This document shows, in pieces, positions 1 to 6,242 of a DNA stretch of 34,380 bases. The stretch is taken from the IMG/VR virus record IMGVR_UViG_3300033148_001446, positions 1 through 34,380 of that record. One strand, given 5' to 3'. Source of the DNA: a virus. The notes below the pieces were generated by a model. It saw nothing but the letters and a program-made list of their open reading frames with translations. It searched no databases and was not told the origin of the DNA. The first letter of the stretch is position 1. Every line of letters begins with the position of its first letter. Position numbers and translations under genes: made by a program.

Positions 1-112
1 CATTCGTGTTGCATAATCTTCTAATGAGTCTTGTGCTGTTGAGTCGAATACATACTCACGCTTCTTCGCACCTTTCTCTCTAGTGTCTATTGTGTTACGC
101 TCTGGCATAAAG
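1..112. repeat. Left copy of terminal direct repeat (circular closure)
   Basis: Bases 1-112 are identical to 34269-34380. Joining the ends through this overlap restores one continuous portal reading frame, so the repeat most likely marks a circular assembly rather than two physical copies. A packaged short terminal repeat is the alternative, but it would lie inside a coding region, which makes it less likely. Confidence 0.95.
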
Positions 113-207
113 TAACGGTAGCACTCTCTAATGTGGTGATCCCATTGCTGTTTATTAGCTTTGGCACTCTCGAATCGTTTAATTATCTTTTCGTATGAAT
201 CTGCCAT
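1..207 (-). CDS. Portal (head-tail connector) protein, 5' part of the gene spanning the circular join
   Basis: This is the N-terminal 69 codons of the portal protein, which forms the dodecameric ring through which DNA enters and leaves the capsid. The start is ATG at 207 (MADSYEKIIKRF...), five bases past the start of the upstream gene's stop codon and preceded by an AAAGAAG-type binding site inside that gene's end. The frame runs off position 1 and continues at 34268 through the 112-base terminal overlap. That adds 33 residues ahead of the Met visible at the right end and gives 498 residues in total, close to T7 gp8 (536). An annotation that treats the window as linear would miss the true start. 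Confidence 0.9.
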   Translation of the reverse strand, partial: MADSYEKIIKRFESAKANKQQWDHHIRECYRYFMPERNTIDTREKGAKKREYVFDSTAQDSLEDYATRM

Positions 208-210
208 ATC

Positions 211-441
211 TTACTTCTTTACAGTAGCTGTTTTCTTAACTACTTTCTTTTTTGGTATGCCTAAATCTGTTGTAACTTTCCCTGGAGATAAAATCATAAC
301 TACTTTTCCATCTTCATCTCTTATAATTGCTGATGCTGATGGAGTGTAGCCCGATGGAATGTTATTGAATTTAGTATATGGCTTGATAACTATTTCGGTA
401 TCGTCTTTTTTTAATATGGTATATGCACAAGTATGAAACAT
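211..441 (-). CDS. Small conserved-position head protein, function unknown
   Basis: Seventy-six residues, with a mostly polar body and a very basic lysine-rich C-terminus (PKKKVVKK...VKK). It lies directly upstream of the portal start with three bases between. Its ATG at 441 would overlap the ancestral stop of the preceding gene as TAATG if the 32-bp duplication at 461-524 were removed, so the two genes look translationally coupled. In podoviruses, short head or assembly proteins are common between terminase and portal, but no family is recognised here. The basic tail could bind DNA or the scaffold. That is speculation. Confidence 0.75.
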   Translation of the reverse strand: MFHTCAYTILKKDDTEIVIKPYTKFNNIPSGYTPSASAIIRDEDGKVVMILSPGKVTTDLGIPKKKVVKKTATVKK

Positions 442-451
442 TATCTTGCTC

Positions 452-838
452 CTAGTAGTGTTGTTGAGCCTGTCTCTCTACCAGATAGTAATTTGTTGAG
501 CCTGTCTCTCTACCAGATAGTAATTGATTTTGAGTCATTCTCTTTTTTCTCTCATCTAAAACTCTTTGTTGTTTGAGTCTTTCTTCTTCAATGAGTGCAT
601 TTTGCTTATCTATCTCTGTTTGTTGAAGTTGTGCAGCTTTCTCGGCTTCTTCTGCCATTGCTTTAGGTCTTGCACCCATTCCTAAGATATCGGCTTGTTG
701 CTGAAACTCACCTAGTTTACCGTCTGCTGTGGTAAATAATCCCATTGGATCAGCGATAAGCTTATGAACATCACCGACCTTTTTAGTCCACTTTCTAATG
801 TTAGACTTTTTCCATTTCTTTTTTAAATTCCATCCCAT
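452..838 (-). CDS. Small helical head-region protein with C-terminus altered by a 32-bp tandem duplication
   Basis: The protein has 128 residues, with a basic N-terminus (GWNLKKKWKKS) and a long charged coiled-coil-like stretch at about residues 60-100. The start ATG at 838 has a clear AAGGAG site. The C-terminus reads SGRETGSTN and then YYLVERQAQQHY because a 32-bp unit is duplicated at 461-524 and the second copy is read in another frame. With one copy removed, the protein would end ...GSTTLLGAR with TAA overlapping the next ATG as TAATG, the junction style used throughout this genome. A glycine-threonine-leucine ending is also typical of small podovirus proteins encoded beside the terminase. 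Function unknown, though probably morphogenetic. Confidence 0.75.
   Translation of the reverse strand: MGWNLKKKWKKSNIRKWTKKVGDVHKLIADPMGLFTTADGKLGEFQQQADILGMGARPKAMAEEAEKAAQLQQTEIDKQNALIEEERLKQQRVLDERKKRMTQNQLLSGRETGSTNYYLVERQAQQHY
461..524. repeat. Perfect 32-bp tandem duplication, frame-shifting
   Basis: Positions 461-492 and 493-524 are identical 32-base copies beginning TTGTTGAGCC on the plus strand. Because 32 is not a multiple of three, the overlapping minus-strand gene changes frame inside the repeat. Removing one copy restores a TAATG overlap with the next gene. Confidence 0.95.
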
Positions 839-858
839 TACAAACTCCTTGTTGCGAT

Positions 859-867
859 ATTATAGCA
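859..867 (-). promoter_or_regulatory. Extended -10 promoter candidate (TGCTATAAT)
   Basis: The minus strand reads TGCTATAAT, a perfect -10 with a TGn extension, in the gap between the terminase stop and the small head gene starting at 838. No convincing -35 is seen 17 bases upstream. A start about seven bases downstream would leave a very short leader containing the AAGGAG site. The same nonamer occurs upstream of the lysis genes at 17967-17975. Confidence 0.55.
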
Positions 868-873
868 TAAACG

Positions 874-996
874 CTATCTGTCTCCTGCTTTGTATCGTAT
901 CTCTGCAAGTCTACGATTTAACTTATTGACTTCTTTGATTAATAATTGCTTTGCTTCTACTTCAATTAGATACGCTTTGTCTAAAGAAGTGAAGTG
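874..996 (-). other. Forty-codon open frame without a start, overlapping the terminase 3' end
   Basis: In the +1 frame relative to the terminase, 40 codons are open from 996 to a TAG at 874-876 and encode a helix-prone charged peptide (...EVNKLNRRLAEIRYKAGDR). It contains no ATG, GTG or TTG, so it is not a normal gene. It could be a C-terminal extension reached by +1 frameshifting or hidden by a one-base sequencing error, a remnant, or chance. It nearly fills the otherwise empty gap after the terminase. Confidence 0.3.
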
Positions 997-2200
997 CTAC
1001 ACTATCACTCTTATCTGGTGAACGTCCTAACTCTTCTTTTAAATCATCTTTGCTTATTAGCTGAATCTTACCACTTGTAGGATTATAGAAGTATTTAAGT
1101 GCAAGCAATTCCTCTTTGAGTTCTTTATCATTTGGTAGCTTACCGCCATTCTCTACAAACTTTTTAAGATTGAAGTACATCTCTGCTCGTTTGTTTTGAT
1201 AGACTTTGACCTCTTCGGCTTTCATAGATACATTGGCTTCTATTGTACCCATTACACCCATTTGTTTTAGTTTATCAAATACACCTGCACCTACTCCAAT
1301 TGTATCTACAAACACTGCATCGGGCTGCTGTCCTCTTCCATAGTCATTGCTAATTACAGTAGCAAACTCCATAGTGTTGTAATTCTTATACTCGTTAAGT
1401 GCGTAGATTCTATAACCCTCTCGCTTACTTGTAACACTTTTATCTCGTCCATATCGTGCAACATCGGCTGCAATTGAATAAACTCCCGTACAATCAACAC
1501 CTACCATGTCACCATCCATTGCTGATTCAATGTCACTATAAGCAAATAAGGCTCTATCATCACCCTCTCTTGGAACTCCTAGATAGATATGATTATATTC
1601 TTCTAAGTCTCGCTCTTTTTCTTCATTGATAACTGCTTTCATTGTTTCAGATAAGTATGGATTCTCATCATAATTAATCTTGCGTACTATTGAGTTTTTA
1701 CTTGGATGCTCTACAAACTGCTGAAACACAAAGTCATTTCTATGCTGTGGGTTAAACAATACTATTATCTCACTGTGTTCTTTACGAATAGTAGGGCTAA
1801 TTACATCCCATTGGTCTTTAGTAAGTGCGTGAGCTTCTTCTATGTAGCATATATCAATATTCTCTGTTGATTTAATCTCGTCTACATTTCTACTGATACC
1901 CATGAACTTGAATGTTGATTTTGTTTTTAGGTGTCTTATCTCTGCAATAGTGAATTGAAACTCGTCTTGTAGCCCTGCTTGAAAGATAAGGTCTTTAATA
2001 AGTGTGTAGATTGATTGTCTAATGGAGTTTTGTAGCTGTCTAAGGCATAAGATATTAAGTGTTACTTCTCTTGAAGCCATCATAACGTGTGTTGCTGCTG
2101 AGTATGACTTACCACTTCCGCGCCCTCCATATAACACCTTAATCCTTGATGGTTTCCTCCAGAATGGTTTTAATCCGTCTATGCAGGTCAGTTTACTCAT
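962..2200 (-). CDS. terL: Terminase large subunit
   Basis: This is the ATP-driven DNA packaging motor and headful or site-specific nuclease; it docks on the portal. In 412 residues it shows the Walker A motif GGRGSGKS (25-32), a Walker B ICYIEEAH (117-124), and a C-terminal RNase H-like nuclease with acidic residues in AADVARYGRD (D246), VFVDTIG (D299) and SPDKSDS (D396/D399). Spacing and motifs fit the Terminase_3/PBSX-type family. The start ATG overlaps the stop of the upstream gene as TAATG. The order terS, one small gene, terL, two small genes, portal is a standard podovirus packaging module. Confidence 0.96.
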   Translation of the reverse strand: MSKLTCIDGLKPFWRKPSRIKVLYGGRGSGKSYSAATHVMMASREVTLNILCLRQLQNSIRQSIYTLIKDLIFQAGLQDEFQFTIAEIRHLKTKSTFKFMGISRNVDEIKSTENIDICYIEEAHALTKDQWDVISPTIRKEHSEIIVLFNPQHRNDFVFQQFVEHPSKNSIVRKINYDENPYLSETMKAVINEEKERDLEEYNHIYLGVPREGDDRALFAYSDIESAMDGDMVGVDCTGVYSIAADVARYGRDKSVTSKREGYRIYALNEYKNYNTMEFATVISNDYGRGQQPDAVFVDTIGVGAGVFDKLKQMGVMGTIEANVSMKAEEVKVYQNKRAEMYFNLKKFVENGGKLPNDKELKEELLALKYFYNPTSGKIQLISKDDLKEELGRSPDKSDSVALHFFRQSVSN

Positions 2201-2388
2201 TATAAAGTAAACCTTGCTGACTTTTTATTTCTATCTAGCATCTCTTGTAATGCTTGTCTTGCTTTTATTTTGTCTACGTTGTGTGGCACATAAAACACTT
2301 TTATTCCATTATCCCAGAACGCCATCGGAAACATTAGCTTTGGAATCATCATTGGTATGTTTAGTTGTGACTTTCTTCTCTTTATCAT
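2200..2388 (-). CDS. Small protein between terminase subunits, function unknown
   Basis: Sixty-two residues: a basic N-terminus, a hydrophobic proline- and methionine-rich middle (IPMMIPKLMFPMAFW) and a charged helical C-terminus. The ATG at 2388 follows an AAAAGGATG site, and its TAA overlaps the terminase ATG, so it is translationally coupled to terL. I recognise no family. The position suggests a packaging or head accessory role, but nothing in the sequence proves that. Confidence 0.7.
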   Translation of the reverse strand: MIKRRKSQLNIPMMIPKLMFPMAFWDNGIKVFYVPHNVDKIKARQALQEMLDRNKKSARFTL

Positions 2389-2400
2389 CTCATCATCCTT

Positions 2401-2928
2401 TTATTCATTTATAGCCTTATACAACTCACCTACACCCGTCTTAGTCTCTTTAGTGTCTGTGTTCTCTTGCTTGAATGTCTCTGTTACACCGTATAACTGT
2501 TTACGATTAGTTTCTGTAACCTTGCTAATAGCCATGATATTTGGCAAATGCTCGATTGCTTCTTCAATGTTATTATCTACTCTCTCTCTAATTGCTTGTT
2601 GAGCCTTGTTTACTATGTGCTGATTCTCTATTGTTGAAGAGTTGAATAAATTAAGGTGACTTGATAGTGAAATGAACACATTATTATAAGTGTCTCTTTC
2701 TGTATCGTTTAGTGTCTCCTTTTGTCTCTTTATTTCATTCCCTATTATAGTGTTTTCTATTTCGGCTTTTGCAAGTGTTGTGATTGTCTCTTTCCCCCAT
2801 CCCTCTTTATTGGCTTTCTTACCTATCTGCCCTCTTGATATTCCTGTCTCTTTAGATATTACGCTTAAACTGTCACCTTTCATAAATAGTGCTTTCGCAT
2901 TATCCCAACTCTCTTGACTGTGTGCCAT
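2401..2928 (-). CDS. terS: Terminase small subunit
   Basis: The protein is 175 residues. The first 45 form a helix-turn-helix of the kind used by small terminases to recognise packaging sites (W..A..LFMKGDSLSVISKETGIS.GQIGKKANKEGW). The rest is a long helical region with the motif NIMAISKVTETNRKQLYGVTE, typical of the oligomerisation core of these proteins. It sits 200 bases upstream of terL in the same operon, and its ATG overlaps the previous stop as TAATG. It would assemble as a ring that binds phage DNA and recruits TerL. Identification rests on motif and context; overall sequence conservation in this family is low. Confidence 0.82.
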   Translation of the reverse strand: MAHSQESWDNAKALFMKGDSLSVISKETGISRGQIGKKANKEGWGKETITTLAKAEIENTIIGNEIKRQKETLNDTERDTYNNVFISLSSHLNLFNSSTIENQHIVNKAQQAIRERVDNNIEEAIEHLPNIMAISKVTETNRKQLYGVTETFKQENTDTKETKTGVGELYKAINE

Positions 2929-3098
2929 TACTTTTGCTCTTGTGCAAGTATAGCTTTTGCGTATGTTGAATACTTCCCTCTTAACTCCATTGATATAAAA
3001 AGCTTCTGTGCTAAATACTCTTCATAGCTATTATCTTTTTTTATTAGATAGTCTAATATCTCAAATGCTTCATCATCATTAATTAATACTCTGCTCAT
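2928..3098 (-). CDS. Small acidic protein, function unknown
   Basis: Fifty-six residues starting MSRVLINDDEAFEIL. I chose ATG 3098 over an upstream Met at 3149: it has a perfect AAGGAG site, the upstream gene stops at 3100, and the extra 17 residues would lie wholly inside that gene. It ends in a TAATG overlap with terS. Mostly helical, with no transmembrane segment or recognised domain. Confidence 0.7.
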   Translation of the reverse strand: MSRVLINDDEAFEILDYLIKKDNSYEEYLAQKLFISMELRGKYSTYAKAILAQEQK

Positions 3099-3099
3099 C

Positions 3100-3297
3100 T
3101 TATTCTCCTTGCTTGTACTTATTGCAATAAAAATCATCGCCTTGGTCAAATACTGTAATGTCTTTATTTAAACATATTCCGTCTATATAATGCCAACAAT
3201 TCTCACAAGATTCTTTCCCTAATGACTTTTTAAACGCTATTACTGCTGTAATCATTCCTATCCCAAATCCTAATAATAATAATCCAAATTCATTCAT
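3100..3297 (-). CDS. Small membrane-anchored cysteine-cluster protein
   Basis: Sixty-five residues: a hydrophobic segment (about 4-23, FGLLLLGFGIGMITAVIAF) followed by a four-cysteine motif, CENC...CLN...FYCNKY. The arrangement C-x2-C-x(n)-C-x(n)-C-x2-aromatic recurs in three other small proteins of this phage (3349-3564, 22500-22814 and, more loosely, 9624-9824) and probably binds zinc. Start ATG 3297 has a strong AAAAGGAG site. This is the only one of the four with a membrane anchor, and the cysteines should face the cytoplasm or periplasm depending on topology. Function unknown. Confidence 0.75.
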   Translation of the reverse strand: MNEFGLLLLGFGIGMITAVIAFKKSLGKESCENCWHYIDGICLNKDITVFDQGDDFYCNKYKQGE

Positions 3298-3320
3298 CTT
3301 TTCTCCTTTTAACTCAGTGA

Positions 3321-3341
3321 GACGACTTGCTTTAAGTCGTC
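3321..3341 (-). other. Intergenic RNA hairpin, 8-bp perfect stem
   Basis: GACGACTT (3321-3328) pairs with AAGTCGTC (3334-3341) across a five-base loop in the short gap between two small genes. No T-run follows on the minus strand, so it is not a classical terminator. It may act as an RNA processing, stability or partial termination element. Confidence 0.5.
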
Positions 3342-3348
3342 CTATGAA

Positions 3349-3564
3349 CTAAACTGCTTCGTACTCTCCACAAGTGTGTGTTGTCTCTATATCATCAACA
3401 CCGTTGCTTCTCATGTATTCTCTAAACGGTTTTAAAAGTCCACAAACCTTAGTGCCTACTTTTAACTTGCTACAATTTAGACATACTTTTTCTTCTGTCT
3501 CTTCTTCAACCATAAACGGCTCAACTGTTACTTCTTCTTCTTGTCCTAGTTCATCTTCTGGCAT
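3349..3564 (-). CDS. Small cysteine-cluster protein, probably zinc-binding
   Basis: Seventy-one residues with a very acidic N-terminal third (PEDELGQEEEVTVEPFMVEEE) and a C-terminal C-x2-C...C...C motif (VCLNC, KVCGLL, HTCGEY). It belongs to the same loose group as the proteins at 3100-3297 and 22500-22814. Start ATG 3564 is preceded by AAAAAAGGAG. Such proteins are common in phage accessory regions and are usually uncharacterised. No enzymatic motif is seen. Confidence 0.72.
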   Translation of the reverse strand: MPEDELGQEEEVTVEPFMVEEETEEKVCLNCSKLKVGTKVCGLLKPFREYMRSNGVDDIETTHTCGEYEAV

Positions 3565-3588
3565 TTCTGCTCCTTTTTTGTTTGATGT

Positions 3589-3594
3589 ATTATA
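3589..3594 (-). promoter_or_regulatory. -10 promoter candidate (TATAAT)
   Basis: The minus strand reads AAGTTATAATAC between the HNH gene stop at 3597 and the AAGGAG site of the gene starting at 3564. The -10 is perfect, with no TGn and no clear -35. It would drive the terminase-proximal small genes. Confidence 0.4.
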
Positions 3595-3596
3595 AC

Positions 3597-3920
3597 TTAA
3601 TCTTGCTTATATCTTCTAAATAAATCACTAGCATAATCCAACTGCATCTGAATCGGATATACTCGTCTCCATGCCACAGGTGTTGAATGAGGTGACAACT
3701 TCATTCCGTTTCTATGACACTCTTCGCCACAAAGCATCAGCACCTTGCTATCATCTCTCTCGTCTGTGGATGTCTCTTTGACGTGATGGACTTCAAGCCC
3801 GTTTTGCTTACCACACGAGAAACATACTATGTCGTTTTGATTGTGTAGCCACTCTAAATATTTTGGTAGCTTTTTTGCTTTTGGCTTTAATCTTTTATGA
3901 TTTACTTTCTTACTTAGCAT
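3597..3920 (-). CDS. HNH-like nuclease, zinc-stabilised
   Basis: A protein of 107 residues. After a basic N-terminus come a zinc knuckle CFSCG (C33, C36), the histidine pair LEVHHVK (H45, H46), a second cysteine pair LCGEECHR (C64, C68, H69) and H78 in LSPHST. The pattern resembles small phage HNH proteins of the Ref/NinG-like type, which nick or cut DNA in recombination or packaging. HNH proteins next to terminase can assist DNA packaging. The ATG at 3920 overlaps the preceding gene by 11 bases. Substrate and partner are unknown; the family assignment rests on the metal-site motifs. Confidence 0.75.
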   Translation of the reverse strand: MLSKKVNHKRLKPKAKKLPKYLEWLHNQNDIVCFSCGKQNGLEVHHVKETSTDERDDSKVLMLCGEECHRNGMKLSPHSTPVAWRRVYPIQMQLDYASDLFRRYKQD

Positions 3921-4113
3921 CTTCTACCGCATTTGTCAGTAAGTCAATAGCATTTTTAAGAGTTTTAACTTTTAACTTTTCTAGTGCTAGTTCTTTCTCA
4001 AAATCATCATAGATTTTGTCAATAAAATCTTCAATATCGCTAATTGTGAATGTTGGCTCTTGGTGACAAAAGCTATCTAGCCCCATAAACTTTTTCGCTT
4101 CCCCCTTAGTCAT
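3910..4113 (-). CDS. Small helical protein, function unknown
   Basis: Sixty-seven residues starting MTKGEAKKFMGLDS. ATG 4113 is preferred to the in-frame GTG at 4116 because GGAGGG lies at the right distance. The N-terminus (motif KGEAKKFMGLDS) looks like the beginning of a small DNA-binding helix, and the rest is acidic coiled coil. Both ends overlap neighbours, so it is part of a tightly coupled block. No family recognised. Confidence 0.65.
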   Translation of the reverse strand: MTKGEAKKFMGLDSFCHQEPTFTISDIEDFIDKIYDDFEKELALEKLKVKTLKNAIDLLTNAVEDAK

Positions 4114-4258
4114 CACTCCCTCCTATCTCTCTAAGTTTCGCATCAAGAACAGCTTTTGCCTCTTTGAATCTGTCCTCGTAGTCTTTGATTATTGCTCTGA
4201 GTTCTGTGTTTTCTTTGCGTCGTTTTATGTTTTCGTCAAGTAGTTGCTTTTTAGTCAT
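4106..4258 (-). CDS. Small coiled-coil protein, function unknown
   Basis: Fifty residues starting MTKKQLLDENIKRR. A longer reading from 4318 is possible, but ATG 4258 is better: it overlaps the TGA of the membrane peptide at 4255-4347 as ATGA, and the extra 20 residues look non-coding. The whole chain is predicted to be one charged helix (coiled coil). Function unknown. Confidence 0.68.
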   Translation of the reverse strand: MTKKQLLDENIKRRKENTELRAIIKDYEDRFKEAKAVLDAKLREIGGSDD

Positions 4259-4347
4259 AACACACCATCCAAAGCCATTTGAGCGACTACGATTAACAGC
4301 GTGATTGTTACGCTCCATTTGATTATCTTTTTGTCTAGTGGGTGCAT
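4255..4347 (-). CDS. Thirty-residue single-span membrane peptide
   Basis: A very small gene starting MHPLDKKIIKW, followed by a hydrophobic span (VTITLLIVVAQMAL). The evidence that it is real is positional: AAAAAGGACTACT lies just before ATG 4347, the start overlaps the upstream gene by 13 bases, and its TGA overlaps the next ATG as ATGA. A positively charged N-terminus followed by one hydrophobic helix suggests an inner-membrane peptide. Several comparable peptides occur in this genome. Function unknown. Confidence 0.68.
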   Translation of the reverse strand: MHPLDKKIIKWSVTITLLIVVAQMALDGVL

Positions 4348-4676
4348 AGTAGTCCTTTTTCTTTAGCTATGGTGTTTAATGTATGTTCTAGCTTATTAGC
4401 TATTTGAAGTAGGGCTAACATTTCTATCTCTTTTTTACTTACTGACTTAGGAAGAAACTCGGCTACTCTTGACTTTATTTCATCTTCTAAATCTAAGTCG
4501 CTGAAAGCCTCACTCTTGTTGTTTATGTGGAATATTTGTTCTTCTATCGCTTCAAAGTGGTGTTGTGTTATTTTTTGCCACTCATCGAATAGTTCAGCGT
4601 GTTTATCTTCTTCTGCTAAATATCTGTTTAAAAGGGCTGTATTGACACAATGATTTTCTGTTGTAAGTTTGCTCAT
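4335..4676 (-). CDS. Helical protein, function unknown
   Basis: The protein has 113 residues and is predicted to be mostly alpha-helical, with many Glu, His and Lys (AEEDKHAELFDEWQKITQHHFEAIEE) and no cysteine cluster or membrane span. The ATG at 4676 follows AAAGGG and overlaps the TGA of the RHH-like protein just upstream (ATGA). It shares an operon with nuclease and methyltransferase genes, but nothing in the sequence indicates its role. Confidence 0.65.
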   Translation of the reverse strand: MSKLTTENHCVNTALLNRYLAEEDKHAELFDEWQKITQHHFEAIEEQIFHINNKSEAFSDLDLEDEIKSRVAEFLPKSVSKKEIEMLALLQIANKLEHTLNTIAKEKGLLCTH

Positions 4677-4795
4677 CTTTTACCCTTTAGTAAGTGCTTT
4701 ATAGCATCCGAAAGCGATTTAAAATCACCGTCTAGCTTCACTTTTTGTAAATCTTTATAGACTTTTCTATCTATCTTCATCGTAACTTTATCCAT
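4673..4795 (-). CDS. Small ribbon-helix-helix-like protein
   Basis: Forty residues: a beta-strand-like start (DKVTMKIDRKVYKDL) followed by two helices ending SLSDAIKHLLK. This is the shape and length of an Arc/CopG/MetJ-type ribbon-helix-helix core. AAAGGATAAAAG precedes ATG 4795, and its TGA overlaps the next ATG as ATGA, which supports it as a gene despite its size. It would bind DNA as a dimer through the N-terminal strand, possibly regulating this operon. One of three RHH-like proteins in the genome. Confidence 0.7.
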   Translation of the reverse strand: MDKVTMKIDRKVYKDLQKVKLDGDFKSLSDAIKHLLKGKR

Positions 4796-4847
4796 CTTTT
4801 ATCCTTTGTGTATTAGTAATTGTACTACTTATAATATTAAATTCTTC

Positions 4848-5186
4848 TTAATAAACCTCTCGAAACACCAACTCTGGGTATCTAAACAAAAACATCTTTT
4901 TCTTAAGATTATAGATGGATGTCTTAAATCCTTTGCAATCCACAATAATTGTCTCGCCATTCTCGATGAACTTAAAATCAGCTACATACTTAATAGCCCT
5001 ATGTGATACACCGTCACGGTCTTTGAACTTGTCTTGAATCACAAACGATGGCTGTAAGGTTAATTTAGTTATCTTTCCGTCTATCTGCTGTCGTTTGTAT
5101 TTTATGTAATAGAGAGATTCTCGCTTTGAGTCGAAAACATATCCATCCAATCTAACTTTTATGTTTTTATATTTGCTCTTTTTCAT
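4848..5186 (-). CDS. DUF1064-family putative nuclease
   Basis: The protein has 112 residues and carries the usual DUF1064 hallmarks: KYKN at the start, DGYVFDSKRE (E23), LQPSF, KYVADF (D70), IVDCKG (D83, K85) and the closing KKKMFLFRYP. D70, D83 and K85 match a PD-(D/E)xK nuclease core, so it may act in recombination or as a Holliday-junction or flap-type nuclease beside the ERF/SSB system. ATG 5186 is used, not the upstream TTG at 5192: AAAGGGA precedes it and it overlaps the previous TGA as ATGA. Confidence 0.82.
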   Translation of the reverse strand: MKKSKYKNIKVRLDGYVFDSKRESLYYIKYKRQQIDGKITKLTLQPSFVIQDKFKDRDGVSHRAIKYVADFKFIENGETIIVDCKGFKTSIYNLKKKMFLFRYPELVFREVY

Positions 5187-5383
5187 AAACAATCCCTTTG
5201 AATCTCCGCAATAACTCCATCACTATCCGCTGTAAAGAAACTATCCGCTTTTCTACCCTCTTCAATCCATACGCTACGCATCCCCTCTTCTTCATTCGCA
5301 CATAAAGAGAAAAACTTTCCGCTTTTTTTGATTGTTACCCATGAACTATCTTTGAACTCTTCTATTGTGTAATCTGTTTTCAA
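5183..5383 (-). CDS. Small protein with probable TTG start, function unknown
   Basis: Sixty-six residues (KTDYTIEEFKDSSWVTIKKSGKF...). The likely start is TTG at 5383, which overlaps the methyltransferase TGA and sits eight bases after AAGGGAG; no ATG lies nearby. It looks like a small mixed alpha/beta domain. Placed between a DNA methyltransferase and a DUF1064 nuclease, it could be an accessory to either, but no family is recognised. Confidence 0.62.
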   Translation of the reverse strand: MKTDYTIEEFKDSSWVTIKKSGKFFSLCANEEEGMRSVWIEEGRKADSFFTADSDGVIAEIQRDCL

Positions 5384-5994
5384 AATAAACTCCCTTGTAC
5401 TGCTGATAATCGTTTTAGTATTATCTCGTAGTAATCCTTATCTAATTCGCTTCCAATGTAATCTAAGCCTAAGCTCTTTGAAGCAATAAGTGTCGTACCA
5501 CTCCCTGCAAATGGGTCGTAAACTGTTTTGATTTCTTCATCTTCTTTTAGGGCTTTTCTTATACAATAGTCAAATAATTTAAGAGGTTTTTGAGTTGGAT
5601 GGACACCGCCATCTAATGTTATCTCTACTCTATTAAAAGTAACACTTCTTAATGCTCTTTGAAATGATGTGTAAGCTAATTCCCCGTCACTCATTGTTAG
5701 CTTTTGACCTTTATCCCAATATATCCAACCCATTGACGGTGGTATATGATTTACAAAGTAATTAGCACCCCATATAATTTGATGCTTTGAAACTCTAAAA
5801 ATCTCTTTAAAAATCTCATCACTTGGAATTTCAGTATCCCACCCTTTTTTATCGTATTGCTTCCAATTTTTACCGCTTTCTCCACCATCTCTGTTTATCC
5901 CATAAGGTGGGTCTGTTAAAATCAAATCCACACTATTGTCTTCCATCCGCTTCATAGTTTCTAAACAATCTTCATTAAAAATTTGGTTAATCAT
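5380..5994 (-). CDS. DNA adenine-N6 or cytosine-N4 methyltransferase, beta-class order
   Basis: The protein has 204 residues. The catalytic motif IV DPPY (28-31, in LILTDPPYGI) precedes the SAM-binding motif I FAGSGTT (about 162-168), the order of beta-class N4/N6 methyltransferases (DNA_methylase family). The recognition domain between them is short, which is normal for phage orphans. It transfers a methyl group from SAM to an exocyclic amino group in a short DNA site; the site cannot be read from sequence. No restriction enzyme is encoded, so the likely job is masking phage DNA against host restriction or timing packaging or replication. Confidence 0.9.
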   Translation of the reverse strand: MINQIFNEDCLETMKRMEDNSVDLILTDPPYGINRDGGESGKNWKQYDKKGWDTEIPSDEIFKEIFRVSKHQIIWGANYFVNHIPPSMGWIYWDKGQKLTMSDGELAYTSFQRALRSVTFNRVEITLDGGVHPTQKPLKLFDYCIRKALKEDEEIKTVYDPFAGSGTTLIASKSLGLDYIGSELDKDYYEIILKRLSAVQGSLF

Positions 5995-6242
5995 CTCTTA
6001 ACCCTTTGAAATTCTTTTATCATCTCACTATCTCTACACTCTGTCGTCTTTTTTACCGTGTTAAATGAGTCTCTGCGTTTGTCTATCGCTTGGAAGAGAT
6101 AATCACTCACATTTGTATCAATGTCTTGTTTCTGTAGCTGTTTAGAGTAATCAAGAAGTTCAGCACTATTTAGAGTTTCTATTTTCTCTACATTGTTTTT
6201 TATCTTGGCTCTTATCTGTTGTGGTAGTTTGTTAATGTTCAT
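5991..6242 (-). CDS. Small helical protein between two methyltransferase genes
   Basis: Eighty-three residues, highly charged and helical (INKLPQQIRAKIKNNVEKIE...). It overlaps both methyltransferase genes as ATGA and so would be made in step with them. No catalytic motif is seen. A role as an accessory subunit is possible on context alone. The glutamine/lysine-rich helices might equally be DNA-binding. Confidence 0.65.
   Translation of the reverse strand: MNINKLPQQIRAKIKNNVEKIETLNSAELLDYSKQLQKQDIDTNVSDYLFQAIDKRRDSFNTVKKTTECRDSEMIKEFQRVKR

Noticed and set aside
839-961. Independent small gene after terL
   Set aside because: The open frame has no ATG, GTG or TTG; kept only as a possible extension.
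2214-2917. Several plus-strand hydrophobic frames opposite the terminase genes
   Set aside because: They mirror charged minus-strand helices, lack ribosome sites and overlap well-supported genes.
4259-4318. Longer start at 4318 for the 50-residue coiled-coil protein
   Set aside because: The region is better explained by the membrane peptide in another frame, which ends in an ATGA overlap at 4258.
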